From Filosporella fistucella (lineage: Eukaryota; Ascomycota; Leotiomycetes; Helotiales), in the NCBI GenBank assembly GCA_030077755.1, contig JAQJZZ010000002.1, positions 1,736,001-1,800,000 on the forward strand: a DNA stretch of 64,000 nt, in the 5' to 3' direction. This document shows positions 22,886 to 35,718 of this stretch, one piece after another. Made by a program: the position numbers and the translations under genes. Below the pieces are notes generated by a model that saw nothing but the letters and a program-made list of their open reading frames with translations, ran no database searches and had not been told where the DNA came from. The stretch's first letter is position 1. Each line of letters opens with the position of its first letter.

Positions 22886-25800
22886 GTGGGTGGTACTGAT
22901 GATGTTGGGCTGGTAAATGGAATATTGCTATTGTAAACGGCGTTCAGGAGATCGATCAAGGGACATTCGTTGAATTTGCGGAGGCCTGATGAGGTTTTCT
23001 TTCTTCTGAACATTACATGCATAGGGGATCAGACCAGATCAGATCCGTAGATAGGAGAGGTTGCGGGAGAAATTTGCATAAATAGTACACTTTGAAATGC
23101 ATCTAGTTGCATTCCTAGAAAAGTGAGAGAGAGCTGTGATGATGTTATTGGGGTGGTAATGAGTACTGTTAGAGTCTAATTCATGGCGTTGAAAATCCCA
23201 ATACTGCACACTTCTGGATGTGTGACCATATACAACCTATGTCTTAACTAAGTGAAAGGTACTCGAGTATAAGCGAGAAATGGATTTTAGAGCGTTCTGA
23301 TTTTTCGTCACACCAAACCTAGGACATCGGTGGTACGATCCATCCTCTATCGTTGCACTGATAGCAGGTAATTGTATCTGCCCGACGACAAAGCTTAACA
23401 AGTTATACAAGCACGTTTTCGTGATACTGGACCTCTGACGCGACCAGGGAGTAAGGAGTGTAATGTTGACCGAGTCTTTCCCTCTCACCAACAATGGCTT
23501 CTGACAATTACGTGATAAGCGGGAATTCATGGGAGTTTGAATAGAGGATGCGGTTGAGTATAGTGTTGTTGTCTTCTGTATTTGATAGGAACCGATAATT
23601 CTCTATACCTGACTGGCTGTAGGGATTGAAATGCCGATGATAAGATGCTGGGCTGGTAATGTCGGGAAGTTATGATATGGCCCTCGGAGTTCTGGATTCG
23701 TAGTGCTATGAATGAAAATTGTGTACTATAGCTGCATACCATATCTGATATATCGTCCTCTTCAAACTTGCGCGGCGTCAAATCCCAGCTTAAAAGTTAC
23801 GCTCCCCTTTTATCTCATGACTCGAGAAGTGAATCTTACCTTAGATTCAGCTCCTGGTGTTCGTTGGAGTGGGGTTATGGTGTGGTTCCTTACAAGCTGT
23901 TGCAGTCGCTAAATTTAGTGGATGTGGGGATTGAAAGAGGCTTTGGACCCTGAATTTAGTGTACCGTTTGCTGGGAAGCTGTGAGCCCTGAATCTTTAGG
24001 CATCTGCGAATTTGCGCTGTAACTCTTTCTGTCTGAGATGAGATCGGGTGGAAGGTGTTGAAATAGAATGGGGAGATAAATTAAGTGTGCGATTGCTTGA
24101 GCATGAGGTACAGATCTGTTCTTGTCGAGGGGATTAAAGGTGCATAACTGGCAAAGCAATGCTGTGCCAATTTGGATTTTGAAGAGTGGAGAAGAAGAAA
24201 AGTGGGAGAGGGTGACAGGTGAAAGAGAGCGTTGCAACGACGAGATTCTGAATAGATATGATGCGTATCGTAAAAAATACCATGTTTAGATATGAGTATG
24301 TCGTCCGATCGCTAACGCTGAACCTCTCCCAAGAAATAATTCTCGAGAATCAAGCTCCATTGCAAGCGCAAACGTCTTGGAGAACCAAGCTGGCCGTGCT
24401 GTTGTGGCCTAGGCCAAAGCAAAGACCACAAGAGATGTCGAAAGTCAAGACGAAAAGGCTTGACATCTTCAGCTGAAAGAAGTAAGATCGGCATCGTGAC
24501 GGTCTGGACCATCTGCGATGTTGAAATAATAGAAACATAGCAGACAAATATATAAAAATAAAAAGTGACAATCGACTGCCATTTGAAAAGGACAAAAGGA
24601 GATATACTTCCTTCATGATGGCAAGAATCTGCAGCCGCCTTCGAGCTTTGTGGTGAAAAGAAAATCCCAAGTAGATTTGTGGAACAGCAGGCCAACTTGC
24701 GATCTCCTCGAAGAGTTCCATTTCACTCTGCCTGCAGCGTCGTTGCCATGATGGAGCGACTCCTGATTGTTAGATATGTCAATTCAGCTTCTCGAAGCAG
24801 AGAAGAGCGACGTGTAAAATCATAAGGACAACGAAACCAAATATCCTCGATGCTGATCGCGACAAAGAATGGCTCGACTTCAGACGAACAAACAAGATTC
24901 CCCTCATGTTTGAGTCTGGTGGGTTCCAATTTACTGGAATCGAGGTGGAGATATAGTTTCGAACTCTATCACGAAAGTCTGGAACCGAATCGCCCGGCCA
25001 CCCATCACAACCGATGTGCATTGCTCTTGCAATATGAATGTCCCTTCGTGACGAGAAACACTTGGACACACGAACTGGCAAGGCTTGAAACTCGCTGATG
25101 ACGAAGCTAGGAGCTGCCATCTGAATATGGCTATCTTGGCCCCGAACTCAAGCAATAGGAGTCCAGACTCCATTGCAGTCTAGGTAGGCCGGATTTCGGT
25201 CCTTGAAAACTCGAAGCTTTCCACCGTGTATTATTACCCCAGTGGCTTCCAAGAAATGTGTTGTAACAGCTTTCAGGAGACGAAACGCAGCCCAGCACGG
25301 GGTAACGTCTCAGGTTCCTCTTGACGGTGGCCTCCAAGCTGAGCTTGATTTGGCTAAGAAATGGAGAAGTGAACGATGGGATTTGGTAATGAGGGGATGA
25401 TGGGGATGTATGGAGAGAGAACAGATGTTGCACAGCGCTTGGAGTTGATAGCTGGGACCAGCGACCGAAGCTTGATGGGAACTGGTGGGTTGGCCGTCAC
25501 GATTGAAAATAACATCGCAAAACAACAACAAATCGCACATCTTAGGATCGCATCAATGCAAACGCCCTCGAAGGAAGAATCTTACTCACATTCGTATAGA
25601 ATTCGCATCATGGCTTTTCTCCTCGTTTCATTGGAAATTGTTGTTTAAATGCGCCGTCAAAGGGGTTGTCCTTCGTGGTAGTAGCCAAGAATTTAAGAAG
25701 TCTTGTGTTCTGCGTGCCAAGCTGTCAAAAAGAAAAGCGGGACGCGCAAAATCCAACGGTCACTGGCAACACTTCAAAGCCTCGAGGCAAAGAAGCTCGA

Positions 25801-26826
25801 AAATTAGACAGAAATATCATGTAAGGTCGAGTCCATGAATTGAAGAATAGTAACAAACAATTTTTCCACAGATCGAAAGAAGTTCTGGGTGTTGAGATAT
25901 GCGAATTCTGAGAGATTGCCATATTATCCGGATTTTTCGGCACCGTGCTGAGATATCGCAACTGGTGCTGAAAGGCCTCAAAAAGTGGCGTGTTATTCCA
26001 GGGCCTGCGCTTGGCTCCTCCACATACACGCTCTGGAGCGAGCAGCCACTCCATGCTGAATTTTCATGTCTCAGTGTGCTGAAGGTATGACTGGGCATCC
26101 GTTATTCAGACTGCCTCCGAAGGCGTCGCCGCCTTCACAACAACAAGCATCGCCAACAGCGTCTGCATTTCTGGCTACTGCAACTCCTTCCGGCCATTCA
26201 ATCCTCAAAGTAGCCGTACAGGAGAAATGGCTGCTCTTGGCTCCTTTCACATCTTGCCCTCCATGCCGGTACTATCAATACCACACCGAAAGGGATTCAG
26301 CCTCCCTGCAAACACCCCGCGGGCCGTCCCCAAAGAAACTCCCCGGCGGTACCTGGCACAAATACACCTCCTTCCAAGGCTCTTGGTATTCTAGGGTTCA
26401 GTTGCAAAGCCTCCATCTTTCAAATCTTGGTACGGCTCCTGGCTACCAAGCGTAAATGCAGTTACAAGAGTGAGGTTTTCTGATTCAGAAACTGGAGTCC
26501 ACCACTGAAGGCGCGCTTGGTACCATACGCGGCCCTGTTGGACATCTATTTCTGAGGATTGCGAGCCAAGATATGGCTTTGCTCGAGTAAGTGGCAACGT
26601 AGGTGGGCTTATATACCGATGGCACTCCAGATGTTTATTGCTTTCCCATCTTGCTTCAACATTCATTTCTCTTCTACCATTTCTAATTTCTAGATCTATT
26701 ATTTCCTTTCCGGCGCCGGCGCTTCATTTGGTTCTTTCTATCTCATTGTACTGAACTCTGCCCGGGCGGCCACTCATTTCACGTTAACTTAAATTTTCTA
26801 CAATCACGCCATAAAGTTTCGACAAG
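22886..26826. other. 3.9 kb intergenic region, no supported gene
   Basis: Overlapping frames on both strands (for example 24312-24721, 24779-25173, 25485-25838, 26066-26455) lack domains and consistent splice structure. Around 26090-26400 the sequence is more GC-rich and two plus frames are open at once, so coding is possible but undecidable. Confidence 0.4.
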
Positions 26827-28098
26827 ATGAAGACTTCTTCTACTGTGGCGTTACTTTTGCTCAGTGTCTTTGCTGATCTTTCAACTGCATCATGTGCCCA
26901 TGGTACAAGTCTCCTGAGACGCAAGGTCACTGTCAGTAAACGAGCTGAAGGTGAGGCTGGTGTTGGAGAAGTCAAGAAGGTCGAGGTTGGCAAATTTGGT
27001 TACATCGCTACCCAAGGACCGTAAGTATATCAACACTTGGGTTCAAGAACATTACTAACTCATCCAAGAACCAACTGGGCAGGTCTTGACCCAGCCAACT
27101 CCGCTTGCGCAACTAGTACCAAGCAATCTCCAATCGATGTCACCAACCAAACCACCACTATTCTTCCTCCTGGTGCTCTCGCTATCACGATACCAACTGT
27201 CGAGGCAGCTGAGTTCGAGAACATCGGCACCACCATTGAGGTAGTGATGGAAGGAAAGGGAGGAAAAACCGTGGTTGCTGGCAAGACGTGAGTCTAAAAT
27301 CTTTGTCCTTGCACATCATGACGATACTAATAAAGTCTAGCTTCGAGCTCAAACAATTCCATTTCCACACCCCAAGTGAACACACCATCAATGGCGAATA
27401 CTTTCCGCTTGAGATGCACATGGTTCATGAGAACGCTGAAGGTATTCAGAGCTTCTACTCATATTCTATACGATCAATCTTACTAACAATCTCTAGATAA
27501 ATCCATCGCCGTCATCGCAGCTCAATTCCAACTTTCCGAAGTCGCTGGCGAGACCACTTCCCTTCTCACCTCCGTTGTCGAAAAGATTGGCGCCATCTCC
27601 GCTCCCGGCACAGTCACCGAAACAGGTCCATTAGATTTCGCACCACTCATCAACGCACTCTCAACCCAATCCATGCACACCTACGCTGGCTCTCTGACCA
27701 CTCCTCCATGTGCCGAAGGCCTAACATTCTTCATTACCACCCAACAACTCCCTCTTGACGTCGCAACCTTCAACAAGATTAAAGCCGTCGTAGGCTTCAA
27801 CGCACGCTTCACACAGAACAATGTCGGTGCACCAAACTTGCTTGTGGAAAGTAGTAAATTAGTCGTTGCCGCCGAGGCGCAAGGAGTTATTCCTGGTGCT
27901 ACAGGAGAGACCAAGACGGTAGAGGGAGAGGCTAGTAAGGTTGAAGTGGGTGTCGCTACACCCAGTATTATCATGGTCAACAGTGAGGGTGTTGTGACTA
28001 GTGGTGCTGGAGCCAGGCTCTCAGGCAGCGCGGCGGAGATCGTGAAAAGCCTTACGGGTGTTGATTTGAAGAGCTTGGGACTGAAGGAGAAGGCTTAA
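26827..28098 (+). CDS. secreted alpha-carbonic anhydrase
   Basis: Reversible CO2 hydration by a zinc enzyme of the alpha class. Four exons, 26827-27020, 27069-27287, 27341-27441 and 27497-28098, give 371 aa. The N-terminus [19 protein letters not shown] is a signal peptide, so the enzyme should be extracellular or in the secretory pathway. Catalytic features are seen in order: [12 protein letters not shown] and KQSPIDV, the zinc ligands in FHFHTPSEH (His at about 145 and 147) and EMHMVHEN (His at about 164), and [11 protein letters not shown], which carries the conserved Thr of the proton-relay site. The intron inside the FHFHTP-coding region is well placed (TACTAATAAAGTCTAG acceptor region). 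A C-terminal extension of about 90 residues, rich in Val/Ala/Ser, follows the domain. It shows no clear GPI signal. Confidence 0.93.
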
Positions 28099-28468
28099 AA
28101 GTAAGGTGTAGAGATTCTTGGGAGGCAGCAGCTACTTTGATGTGGAGAAAAGGTTAATGCGGTGGTAGCTAAGTACAATGTAGATGAAAGTATATTGAAC
28201 ACTTGTTCGATAGCCAAGTACTTCTAGTGTGCCACTGACTTCGGCAATGTTCGCGACAATATTGGGGTTGCAAGTGCATGCCGACATGTTGTGAGATTCT
28301 TGACTCGCCCTAACTCTTATTTGATAGCCTCATCAAGCCTGGTCGTAGAGTAGAAGCCGGAATAGGGAGCCTGATGGACTATTCCAGAGAAGATTGAATT
28401 CTGCATTCAATTTGACTCTGATTGCGGACTTTTGGTGTAAGATTCCGTGGGCGTGCTCTGGTTTTGTG
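28099..28468. other. short intergenic region, nothing recognised
   Basis: This is 3' space between the carbonic anhydrase (plus) and the kinase pseudogene (minus). Confidence 0.5.
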
Positions 28469-28931
28469 TCATTCTCTCCAGCGATAACTTGACTCCACCC
28501 CACTCCTCCAAAGTGACTCAGCACCCATCAAGTCTTCATTAAACTCTAGTCCACTAATGGCGAATCGCAGTAGTTTCCTAGCCAATCGATATTGCGAGTC
28601 GTATGCAAACTGCCTGTAGACAGGTCCAGCAGCCTCTTCGAAAACTTGTTTCAATTCCAGTAACTCTATCGCGTGGGGAATTTCATTTGCAAGAAGTTCG
28701 TCCTCTTCGTCTTCATCATTCCAAGCCCAAAGCCACATTGGAGGTGAGCAAGACATGAAAAGGTGGAGCGAAGATTGCACTATCCCAATGGAGAGTCCCG
28801 GTGATGGGTTTTGGTTCATCTACTGCGGAGGGGTTGACGAGAATATTGCGAGGTTCTAGATTGAGGTGATAGAGGCAGTAATAATTCTCATCCAACATCC
28901 CCAGATCACTCATTTCTGCAGCTATTTTCAT
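28469..28931 (-). pseudogene. decayed APH-like (aminoglycoside phosphotransferase fold) kinase, C-terminal relic
   Basis: Two overlapping minus frames together resemble the C-terminal half of the large fungal APH-like kinase family. The first frame (28931 to about 28762) reads YYCLYHLNLEPRNILVNP then ITGTLHWDSAIFAPPF. The second (about 28757 to 28469) continues MSCSPPMWLWAWNDED and LARKLLRFAISG. The frame changes at a TTTT run near 28755-28762. Family members have an Asp in the catalytic loop (HLDxxPRN) and a metal-binding Asp in the LDWD motif; here they are Asn and His. The N-terminal lobe is absent, and another frame change is suspected just upstream of 28931. All of this says the copy is dead, although a single-base sequencing error at the T-run cannot be excluded for that frameshift alone. 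Confidence 0.75.
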
Positions 28932-29850
28932 GAATAAATTGAAAAAAGAGACCCTGAAAGACTGGTTTGGACCAGCTGCAACAGCTAACTAGAGGAGCTT
29001 TAGGATCCAAGGCTCCCGTGAGACTTATCGAGAATAAAGCTTCTATATAGGTCTGACACGTCTTCCTTCAGATAGGGGCTTCGTGCTCAAATTTATATAA
29101 GCATTTTTTACTTAGGAACACAATATCTTGGAAAGTTTAGTCTTAGTGTCCCATCTACTTCTTACCCAACCTACCTTCACTGTTCAGTAATGAGCCGGAC
29201 AGCGTGATCGATACGCTAAAATTGATTCCAGATTATGCTAACCAAGTTGACTTGAGCGCGCTCAGCAGGCTCAGGAAGGCTCAGGCTGTTCTTCCGCTCG
29301 GCTTCGATATGCTTACTAGCTACCCAAATTAAAGCAGCAATTGCTCCTGTCCGCAAACTAGATTGAAACTGACAAAGGGGAAACTCAATCTTGAGTCGAT
29401 ATGTGTCCACGCCCCTAGTGCCGTAGGAAAACCGAGGAACGGATCAGACATTTTCGAAAGGTAGAGCATGAAAGGAGATATAAAAGATAGGAGCACGAGA
29501 GGATGAGAGGATGAGTTTTAACCAAATAAACCGTTTGTGCTATCCAGAGTAACAGCGATGCATTCCTTTTATCATTGGAGTTTCCACAAACTAGTTCAAA
29601 ATTGTATCCGGGAAAGAAAAGGAGATTTAGTATAATCACAAACACAATCACAAAAGCCCCCTGTGGCTCTAACTCACTATACTTCGGATATTGTACTGTA
29701 CGCTCTCTATAAATTCAATGTGGTAGGAATGAATTCTCAAATAAGCCCACCTAATGCTTTCGCTTAGGCAGATAAACAGATCATGTGGCAGAGAGCAACT
29801 CCTGAAAGTCAACATCACCAAGCTTCATTTCCCATTCTGTGACACACCTT
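28932..29850. other. intergenic region, nothing recognised
   Basis: No upstream remnant of the APH-like kinase N-lobe could be read here. The frames present are short and lack coding character. Confidence 0.45.
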
Positions 29851-31080
29851 CTACATTGCCTTCCCGGGGAGAGCCGTAAGCCCTAAGAAACGTCCGTCAG
29901 TTTACTGGTCTCACCATCATTAAGCCAAAAGATTTAACTTACATCCTTCAGTATCTTCAGTTACAGTAGCTTTGACCTTACACTTGTTGATCGCAGCCGC
30001 ATCCTGGCTCAACAGGGGCTTTCCCTTTCCACAAGCTTGGAACATGCATGAAGAGTCCATTGCCTTTTGGAGTGAATCGCCCTTCCAGCCGAATACGTAA
30101 TCGCCGTGTGTGGCATATCCAGTGCTATCACCCATACTCCACTGTGTACAGATCAGTATAAAGCTCATACAATCTCGCCATTATTTCAAAATAAACTTAC
30201 GACAAAAGGCTGACTTCCGTCAGCAGGCCATTGAGACTTGTCATTGAATTTGGTGGTATCCCAGATCGTCTCGTAAGCTAGCTGTGGCATACGGACAGGA
30301 TGGGAGGCTGGGCAGGGACCAGCTTCTACGAAAGTGCCCTTCTTGGTGGTGCTATACATGTGAGATTGATGGTCCGGACTATCAACATTCTTTCCATCCC
30401 AGCATCTAAATATAGTCAGCGCCGACTCATCGTGTCGAGGAAGTACTGAGCTCACGCCGGGAAATGATGAATAGCCATGATACCAGCCGGGCAAGGTTTC
30501 GCTGGGAGATCAGGAGTTTCTGAACCTCTAGTGTTGATGGTCTGGAGGCAAGTATAAGCTAGGCCATTGACTACACCAGCTTTTGTTGTGACAGTTGGGC
30601 TGCCGATAGTCATGCGGAACCCCTAAACTCATTAACATCTTCGGTTGAGATACATGATGGAGCACTTACTGGCGGAAAAGCTGTAATTTTGTCCTTCCCA
30701 TTTGAGTTGAAGTCTTTCTGTGTGTAGTATATCGTCATCCCATCAGTAGATCCTTCCAGGGCAGAGTTTGCAATGAGCGGTACGCGCTTGTAGGTGCCAT
30801 TCCGTGCCTTGAAGTACAACACAGCTGTCCAATAATTGGAGAAATCTTCAGAGAAGAAACAAGAAGTGCATGTGGCCGTCTCGGAGATGTTATTTTTGGC
30901 GCCAGCGCTCATCATTGGTGCAAAAGCATTTCCTCCGACGATTTGGTGGACATGAGCAGATGGAATGCTTCCTGGCTCGACAAGAGGATCGAGGCGCTGG
31001 ATACTAATAGTTGAGCATCCAAATCGAAGCGCGGCCTGGGCTTGAGCCACGAAGGTGAGAGTGAACAAGAACCACTTCAT
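29851..31080 (-). CDS. secreted DUF1996-domain protein
   Basis: Five exons, 31080-30670, 30622-30456, 30405-30201, 30141-29943 and 29882-29851, give 337 aa. All junctions are phase-consistent with canonical donors (GTAAGT, GTGAGC). The N-terminus MKWFLFTLTFVAQAQAAL is a signal peptide. The DUF1996 domain covers nearly the whole mature protein: LDPLVEPGSIPSAHVHQIVGG, AFPPGFRM formed across the first intron, PAKPCPAGIMAIHHFPACWDG formed across the second, and DSPDHQSHMYS. The terminal exon of only 32 nt supplies the family-typical ending GWLTALPG. Histidines in the SAHVHQ and HHFPACWDG motifs are the family's conserved residues. The family is common in fungal secretomes. Its biochemical activity is not established, and substrate cannot be inferred here. 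Confidence 0.9.
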
Positions 31081-32270
31081 ATTCGAAGAATAAAATTTGG
31101 TGATGTATTTGCGACCTGCTGGAAATCCCCCACAAGTGGCGGGCTGCTCGATGAGTTAAATCAACGACATATCAATCTAGCTATGTGATTACATCAAGGA
31201 TTTGTATTTTCAAGGATTTAGAGTGCTGAGACACTGAGTCTTCGTTTATCCTAATGCACAGCCAAGCATATCCAATGTTTATATATTTCCCCGCATTACC
31301 CATATTTACCCAGCAGACATGGATGTAACCTTCTAGATGGTAAATTGCTTCCTTTCGAATCCTGCATCACGAGCACTGCCTCTACGATAAGACAAATATA
31401 GTGGATTCAATCGTCTCGTCGGGATTTATTACCATGGACATCTACCGGCAGGCAGAATGATTGGAGAGGATGGTGATAACATACAATCCCCAATGATTTC
31501 AACTACCGACTTTTTCATGATTATCTCCCTGAAGTTGAAGATTTGGAGGGGCCGCGTTCGTGTCACTAACTGCCGAAGCAAATGGATTCAAGTCAAGTGG
31601 CAAAGGGGGAGTGATTGACAATGCAATGAAGGTTCTGCATTTCATGAGAACCGTTGGCAGTCGCTAGGAAAACGAATGTCATGTCGTCTTAGCTTGGGTT
31701 CGCGAATGAGAGTAACCTTAAAGAGATATTATGCCCCGAAATTCCATATGCTACAAAGTGTTGAATGTGACAACGCTGACATGCAGGACAATTGGTATCG
31801 AGGCAAGAACGATTTGCTCAGCTCATTCATATAATGTCCATATTTCTGATATCATAGAAAAATAATAAAAGAAGAAAACAACCAGTTCACTGAAACATAT
31901 AGATCGTAAGTGATGAACTTGTTGAATTGCACAAGTCTCAAATCCTGTGCGGGATTGGCGAAGTGCTGCGTTTCAGAGATGCTTGCCCGAGATCTACTTG
32001 TACTTCACGGAGGCATCAAAATCGAATACAACCATTCCCATCTGAGGATGATTATTGGCACTTGCCAATACGTCATTCTGCTGAAGATAAATAGTATACC
32101 TGAAACAGAAACTTGGAGTTCATGTATTGGCTGGAGGTCCTTGGAAAAGATTTATATTTTCCACAATTGATCTCCTGTTAAGAGTGGCTATGGAGAATGA
32201 CTGTATACAAGCGTGCGTTGATGGAAGCTCAGTCCCCAAAGCCAGCGCCCCTCTCTCAAGGGCAATTTCT
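31081..32270. other. intergenic region, nothing recognised
   Basis: This holds the promoter of the DUF1996 gene (minus) and the 3' flank of the proline-rich gene (minus). No additional coding segment is evident. Confidence 0.5.
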
Positions 32271-33043
32271 CTATGGTCTACCACCAGCGTTATTGGGACC
32301 ATTGGTGTTCCCAGTATTCGTATTGCCAGTGTTCGTGTTCCCAGCATTTGTATTGCCAGTATTCGTGTTCGCATTACCATTGTTGTTGTTGTTGTTGTTT
32401 GCTCCCTATAATATATCAATTCATGCTCTACCCGGCTACTCACAAGATTACATACCTGGTTCTGGTTACCATTCCCATTAGCGGGAGGGGGAGTCTGATT
32501 TGGAGGTGGTGGTGGACGAGTCTGCTGTCTTTTATTGTTCTTCTTTGGGGCCTAATATATTGTGTTAGTGTTTCGAATCGATTTATGGACTCAGTTTATA
32601 ATGTAATCACCTGTGCTGGAGGAGCAGGAGTTGGAGCGGGAGGAGGTGGAGGCGGGGCATCCGCTCGCTTAGCCGGCTTGTTTGGTCCCTTGGTTCCATC
32701 AGTATATGAGGTGGTGAGGGAACGAGCTGGCATAACTTACTTGAGCAGGTGGTGCTCCAGTGGGAGGTGGTCCTGCTGGAGGTGTGCCGGCAGGTGGGTT
32801 TCCCTGAGCTACACCCGTTGGTGGTGTAGGAGGATTAGCTCTCACTTCCATTTCTACATCTCTTCGGGGTGGCGCTGGGCGATTTCCCCCATTTCGATTT
32901 CCTCCATTATTTGGAGGAGGAGGAGGAGGTCGATTCTGGGGCTCTCGGACTGCCAGACTGAGGTCATCCGTAATAGGAGCTCCTGCAGCCAGAGCGCTAC
33001 AGAATAGGACAATTAGAGATGCAGTGTTGATATTGAGTTGCAT
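32271..33043 (-). CDS. secreted proline-rich / Asn-Thr-Gly repeat protein (199 aa)
   Basis: Four exons, 33043-32741, 32676-32611, 32551-32456 and 32405-32271, all end in phase 0. The start MQLNINTASLIVLFCSALAAGA is a signal peptide. Exon 1 encodes a Pro/Asn/Arg-rich section (QNRPPPPPPNNGGNRNGGNR). Exon 2 (22 codons) encodes PAKRADAPPPPPPAPTPAPP. Exon 3 (32 codons) is basic then proline-rich. Exon 4 encodes a run of seven Asn followed by NTGNTN-type repeats to the stop at 32271. Splice signals include GTAAGT, CACTAACA branch point with TATTAG acceptor, and GTATGT. Exon 2 could start 12 nt earlier (32688) through an alternative AAG, also in frame. The exon 2 donor GTGATT is weak. It is likely an extracellular disordered protein. 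The function is unknown. Confidence 0.72.
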
Positions 33044-34734
33044 GTTGAAGGATGTTAAGTATATTGCTGTATGTCGAGATAAAGACTAGCTTTGAGTGGT
33101 TGGATTTTTAGAATATGAACTGATGTAAACGTCGTAGTAAGGATTATCAGGCCAGCTGTGAAGAAGTTGATTGGGAATACTGAATGAATAGTTGGGTTTG
33201 ATGACAACCAAAAGAACTGGATGTGACGAGGACTTTATATCCGTAGACAAAGCATTTCCAACAGGTAAAGCCGTTTCCTAGACTTCTAGAGCTCGTAACG
33301 CTCACCTTGGGCTAGTCTCTCCAAACAGCAATATTAGAATCTGCTAGGTCTTGCTGTATGAGATACGTAAGTCCAAAACTTCAAGACTTCGATGCCTCGT
33401 ATGCTCGGCTCCGAAGCTCACAAACAATTAATACAGAAAGAGCTTGAATGGACGACATTGAGACCCAGGCATCGGAAACGAGAAGAATCGAGGTTGAATA
33501 CAGGGACCAGAAATTCCGAAAATAGGTTAGATGGCGGGGATAACATTGAAGACAAGCTTCCAAATGTTCGAGAACATACTGCGGCGACTTTTTTGGAGGG
33601 GTAGTCGTCACTATTTTGAGACCAAACTGTGACGATCACGTACTAGAACGTAAGTTCCAAGAAGAGCGGGATGTTCCTGAAATGGGATGGAAATGTTCGA
33701 CGGTCTGATCATTGAAACTGGATGAACAAGTAAGAGACGAAAGATCTCCAAGCAAGCGAGACAATCAGTCGTGTAGGCGGGTGCTCAGATCACATATTTT
33801 TTTTTTCCCGCCGAGATAAGTCATGATTTTAAGGTGGACAGCTCTGCTCAATCCACTTTGGATGTGCTACACGCATGGATATTAGCTCACTCTGATATTG
33901 GGGTATATCCACATTGTACATCATTTCGGCAGTGAAAGCCTACTCCACATTCATCTAAAACAATGCATAGAAGGTGCTGAAACGCGCACGTGATGGTTGA
34001 CGTGTTATATATGAGACAAAGCTCGCAAAGGGTACTTGAAACAGATCTGCAACCGGGGCCAAATTCGGAGCTGTGTACAATGAGAGTGCATGGCTCTTGG
34101 ATAATGTAATGTTACGATCTGTATGATAATAAAAAGGCAACATGGAATGATGACTGACTGCCAAGAATTGCCAGAAACGGATAGGCTCGATGAAAGAATG
34201 GTAGAGATTGACAAATGAGAAAGATATGAAGATTGAATTCTGTCATCTCCTTTTATTTTATTTGGGAAAAGTATATTTGCGTATCGTATACAATCAAAAT
34301 GGATGATTTTACTAGATAAAGAAAATTATGTTGGGGGGTACTACCCGATCCTGTGCGGTAAATGCATGTAAACACCAAGGTAAATAGAGAAACTTGGCAG
34401 TGGAAGATTTCGAACACGAGTAGTTATCAACTCCTAAGCTATAGCTGCCAACAACGTATGTTCATGTGCCAAGCAAACTAACCATTTGTCCATAACCTTC
34501 CTTTGCAATCCGAATACTTCAAATCTTTCCTGATGATGAGGCGCTGCCGACCTTTCAGTATGGTTTCCTGCATTTATTTGAGGCACAAGATCGTTGTAGA
34601 GAACATGTAACTGGCTTCCCAAAGCTGCTGCATTGATGTCATCAGCTCTCCGATGCATTCGTAAGAAGATAAGCACGTACTTTGATATATCGGAACAGGT
34701 CACGCTACTGATGTTGGAAGCTTGGTGAAAGTAT
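33044..34734. other. intergenic region, nothing recognised
   Basis: Short frames occur on both strands, with no domain or signal peptide. A minus frame at 34434-34754 overlaps the end of the next gene and is probably its 3' UTR. Confidence 0.45.
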
Positions 34735-35718
34735 CTATGAAACTGATCCCTCATCCTTTTCCGCGACCGTATCTTCCTTCTTCGCCTGCTTCATGGTTGA
34801 TATCATTGACAGGTTGACTGGGTTCAGGCGAAGTGGATGGTATTGATCTTGAGGATTGACGTGAACTTCGAGAGAAAGTTCCTTGGCAAGACCCGAAGGT
34901 TTGTTGGGGACAGAGCAGCCACCGTGGTGAGAAGCAGAAGTTGGAAGCCCGCGTCTTGGGACACCTTCTTCGATTTCCACAACATCCCGACTATCGCTCG
35001 AATCCCCTCCAGTGTGCAGAATCCTTGCAGGTGTACCCAGCTTTTCTCCAGCCTCAGAGAACATCCCAGAATCAAGCGCAGACGGTGAAAACCTATGCTT
35101 GTAGATGGCCGAGAAGAAGATGCCAAGGTACGCACACAAGGCAAGACTATGAAAGTCCAATTAGCTTCCAAATTATGACAATCTTGTGAGCTTACCTTGA
35201 GACACTGAGAAGAACAATCACTGTGATTATCATTCCCGGCAAATGAGGCAGTTTTGACTCCACGTCTTCGGCTATGAAGAATACGATGTGGTGATATTGA
35301 ACGCCTGAATAGATAATGACAGCAATAATGCCAAGGAGGATGGTTATATACGCCGCAAGGCTAGGTGTATAGTTCCAAACAAACGCAACGCTGCGTCCGA
35401 AAACAAGAATTTTCAAATTTCTAATGGCAAGGGCATCGTAAACGGTGGCGATGACAAATATTGAGAACTATCAAAGTTATGTTGGTTCCTAGGACGAGCC
35501 AATTAACTTACTATGGCAAAAAGGAGGGTGGCAGCGTCCTTTAGGTCTGCTTTGGCAGCAATTCTTGCTTCGAGAATCACGGCTGGAATGCAGCAGCAGA
35601 TTGCGATCAATGGCAGGACACCATAACATGTGATATCACTTTGAATACTCGTAATTCTGCCCGTAGATGACTCGACAATGCGCGCTGAGTCCGTGGAGGT
35701 AGGTTGATCAGATGACAT
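34735..35718 (-). CDS. four-helix integral membrane protein of unknown function (296 aa)
   Basis: Three exons, 35718-35512, 35467-35196 and 35146-34735, have consistent phases and good donors (GTAAGT, GTAAGC). Four hydrophobic segments are visible: YGVLPLIAICCCIPAVI, TLLFAIFSIFVIATVYDALAI (spanning intron 1), SLAAYITILLGIIAVIIYSG, and MIITVIVLLSVSSLALCAYL continuing into LGIFFSAIY (spanning intron 2). The 110-residue C-terminal tail is hydrophilic and probably cytosolic, ending in a charged KQAKKEDTVAEKDE stretch. Removing the introns is what completes helices 2 and 4, which supports the model. It has the look of fungal multi-TM proteins of unknown role. No transporter or receptor signature is recognised. 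Confidence 0.7.

Noticed and set aside
26066..26455. 130-codon plus frame, with a second open plus frame overlapping it
   Set aside because: Two frames compete, neither has a domain or consistent introns, and coding cannot be decided.
31350..31375. TTTCGAATCCTGC resembling a tRNA B box
   Set aside because: No A box or cloverleaf could be formed around it. No tRNA gene was found anywhere in the window by eye.
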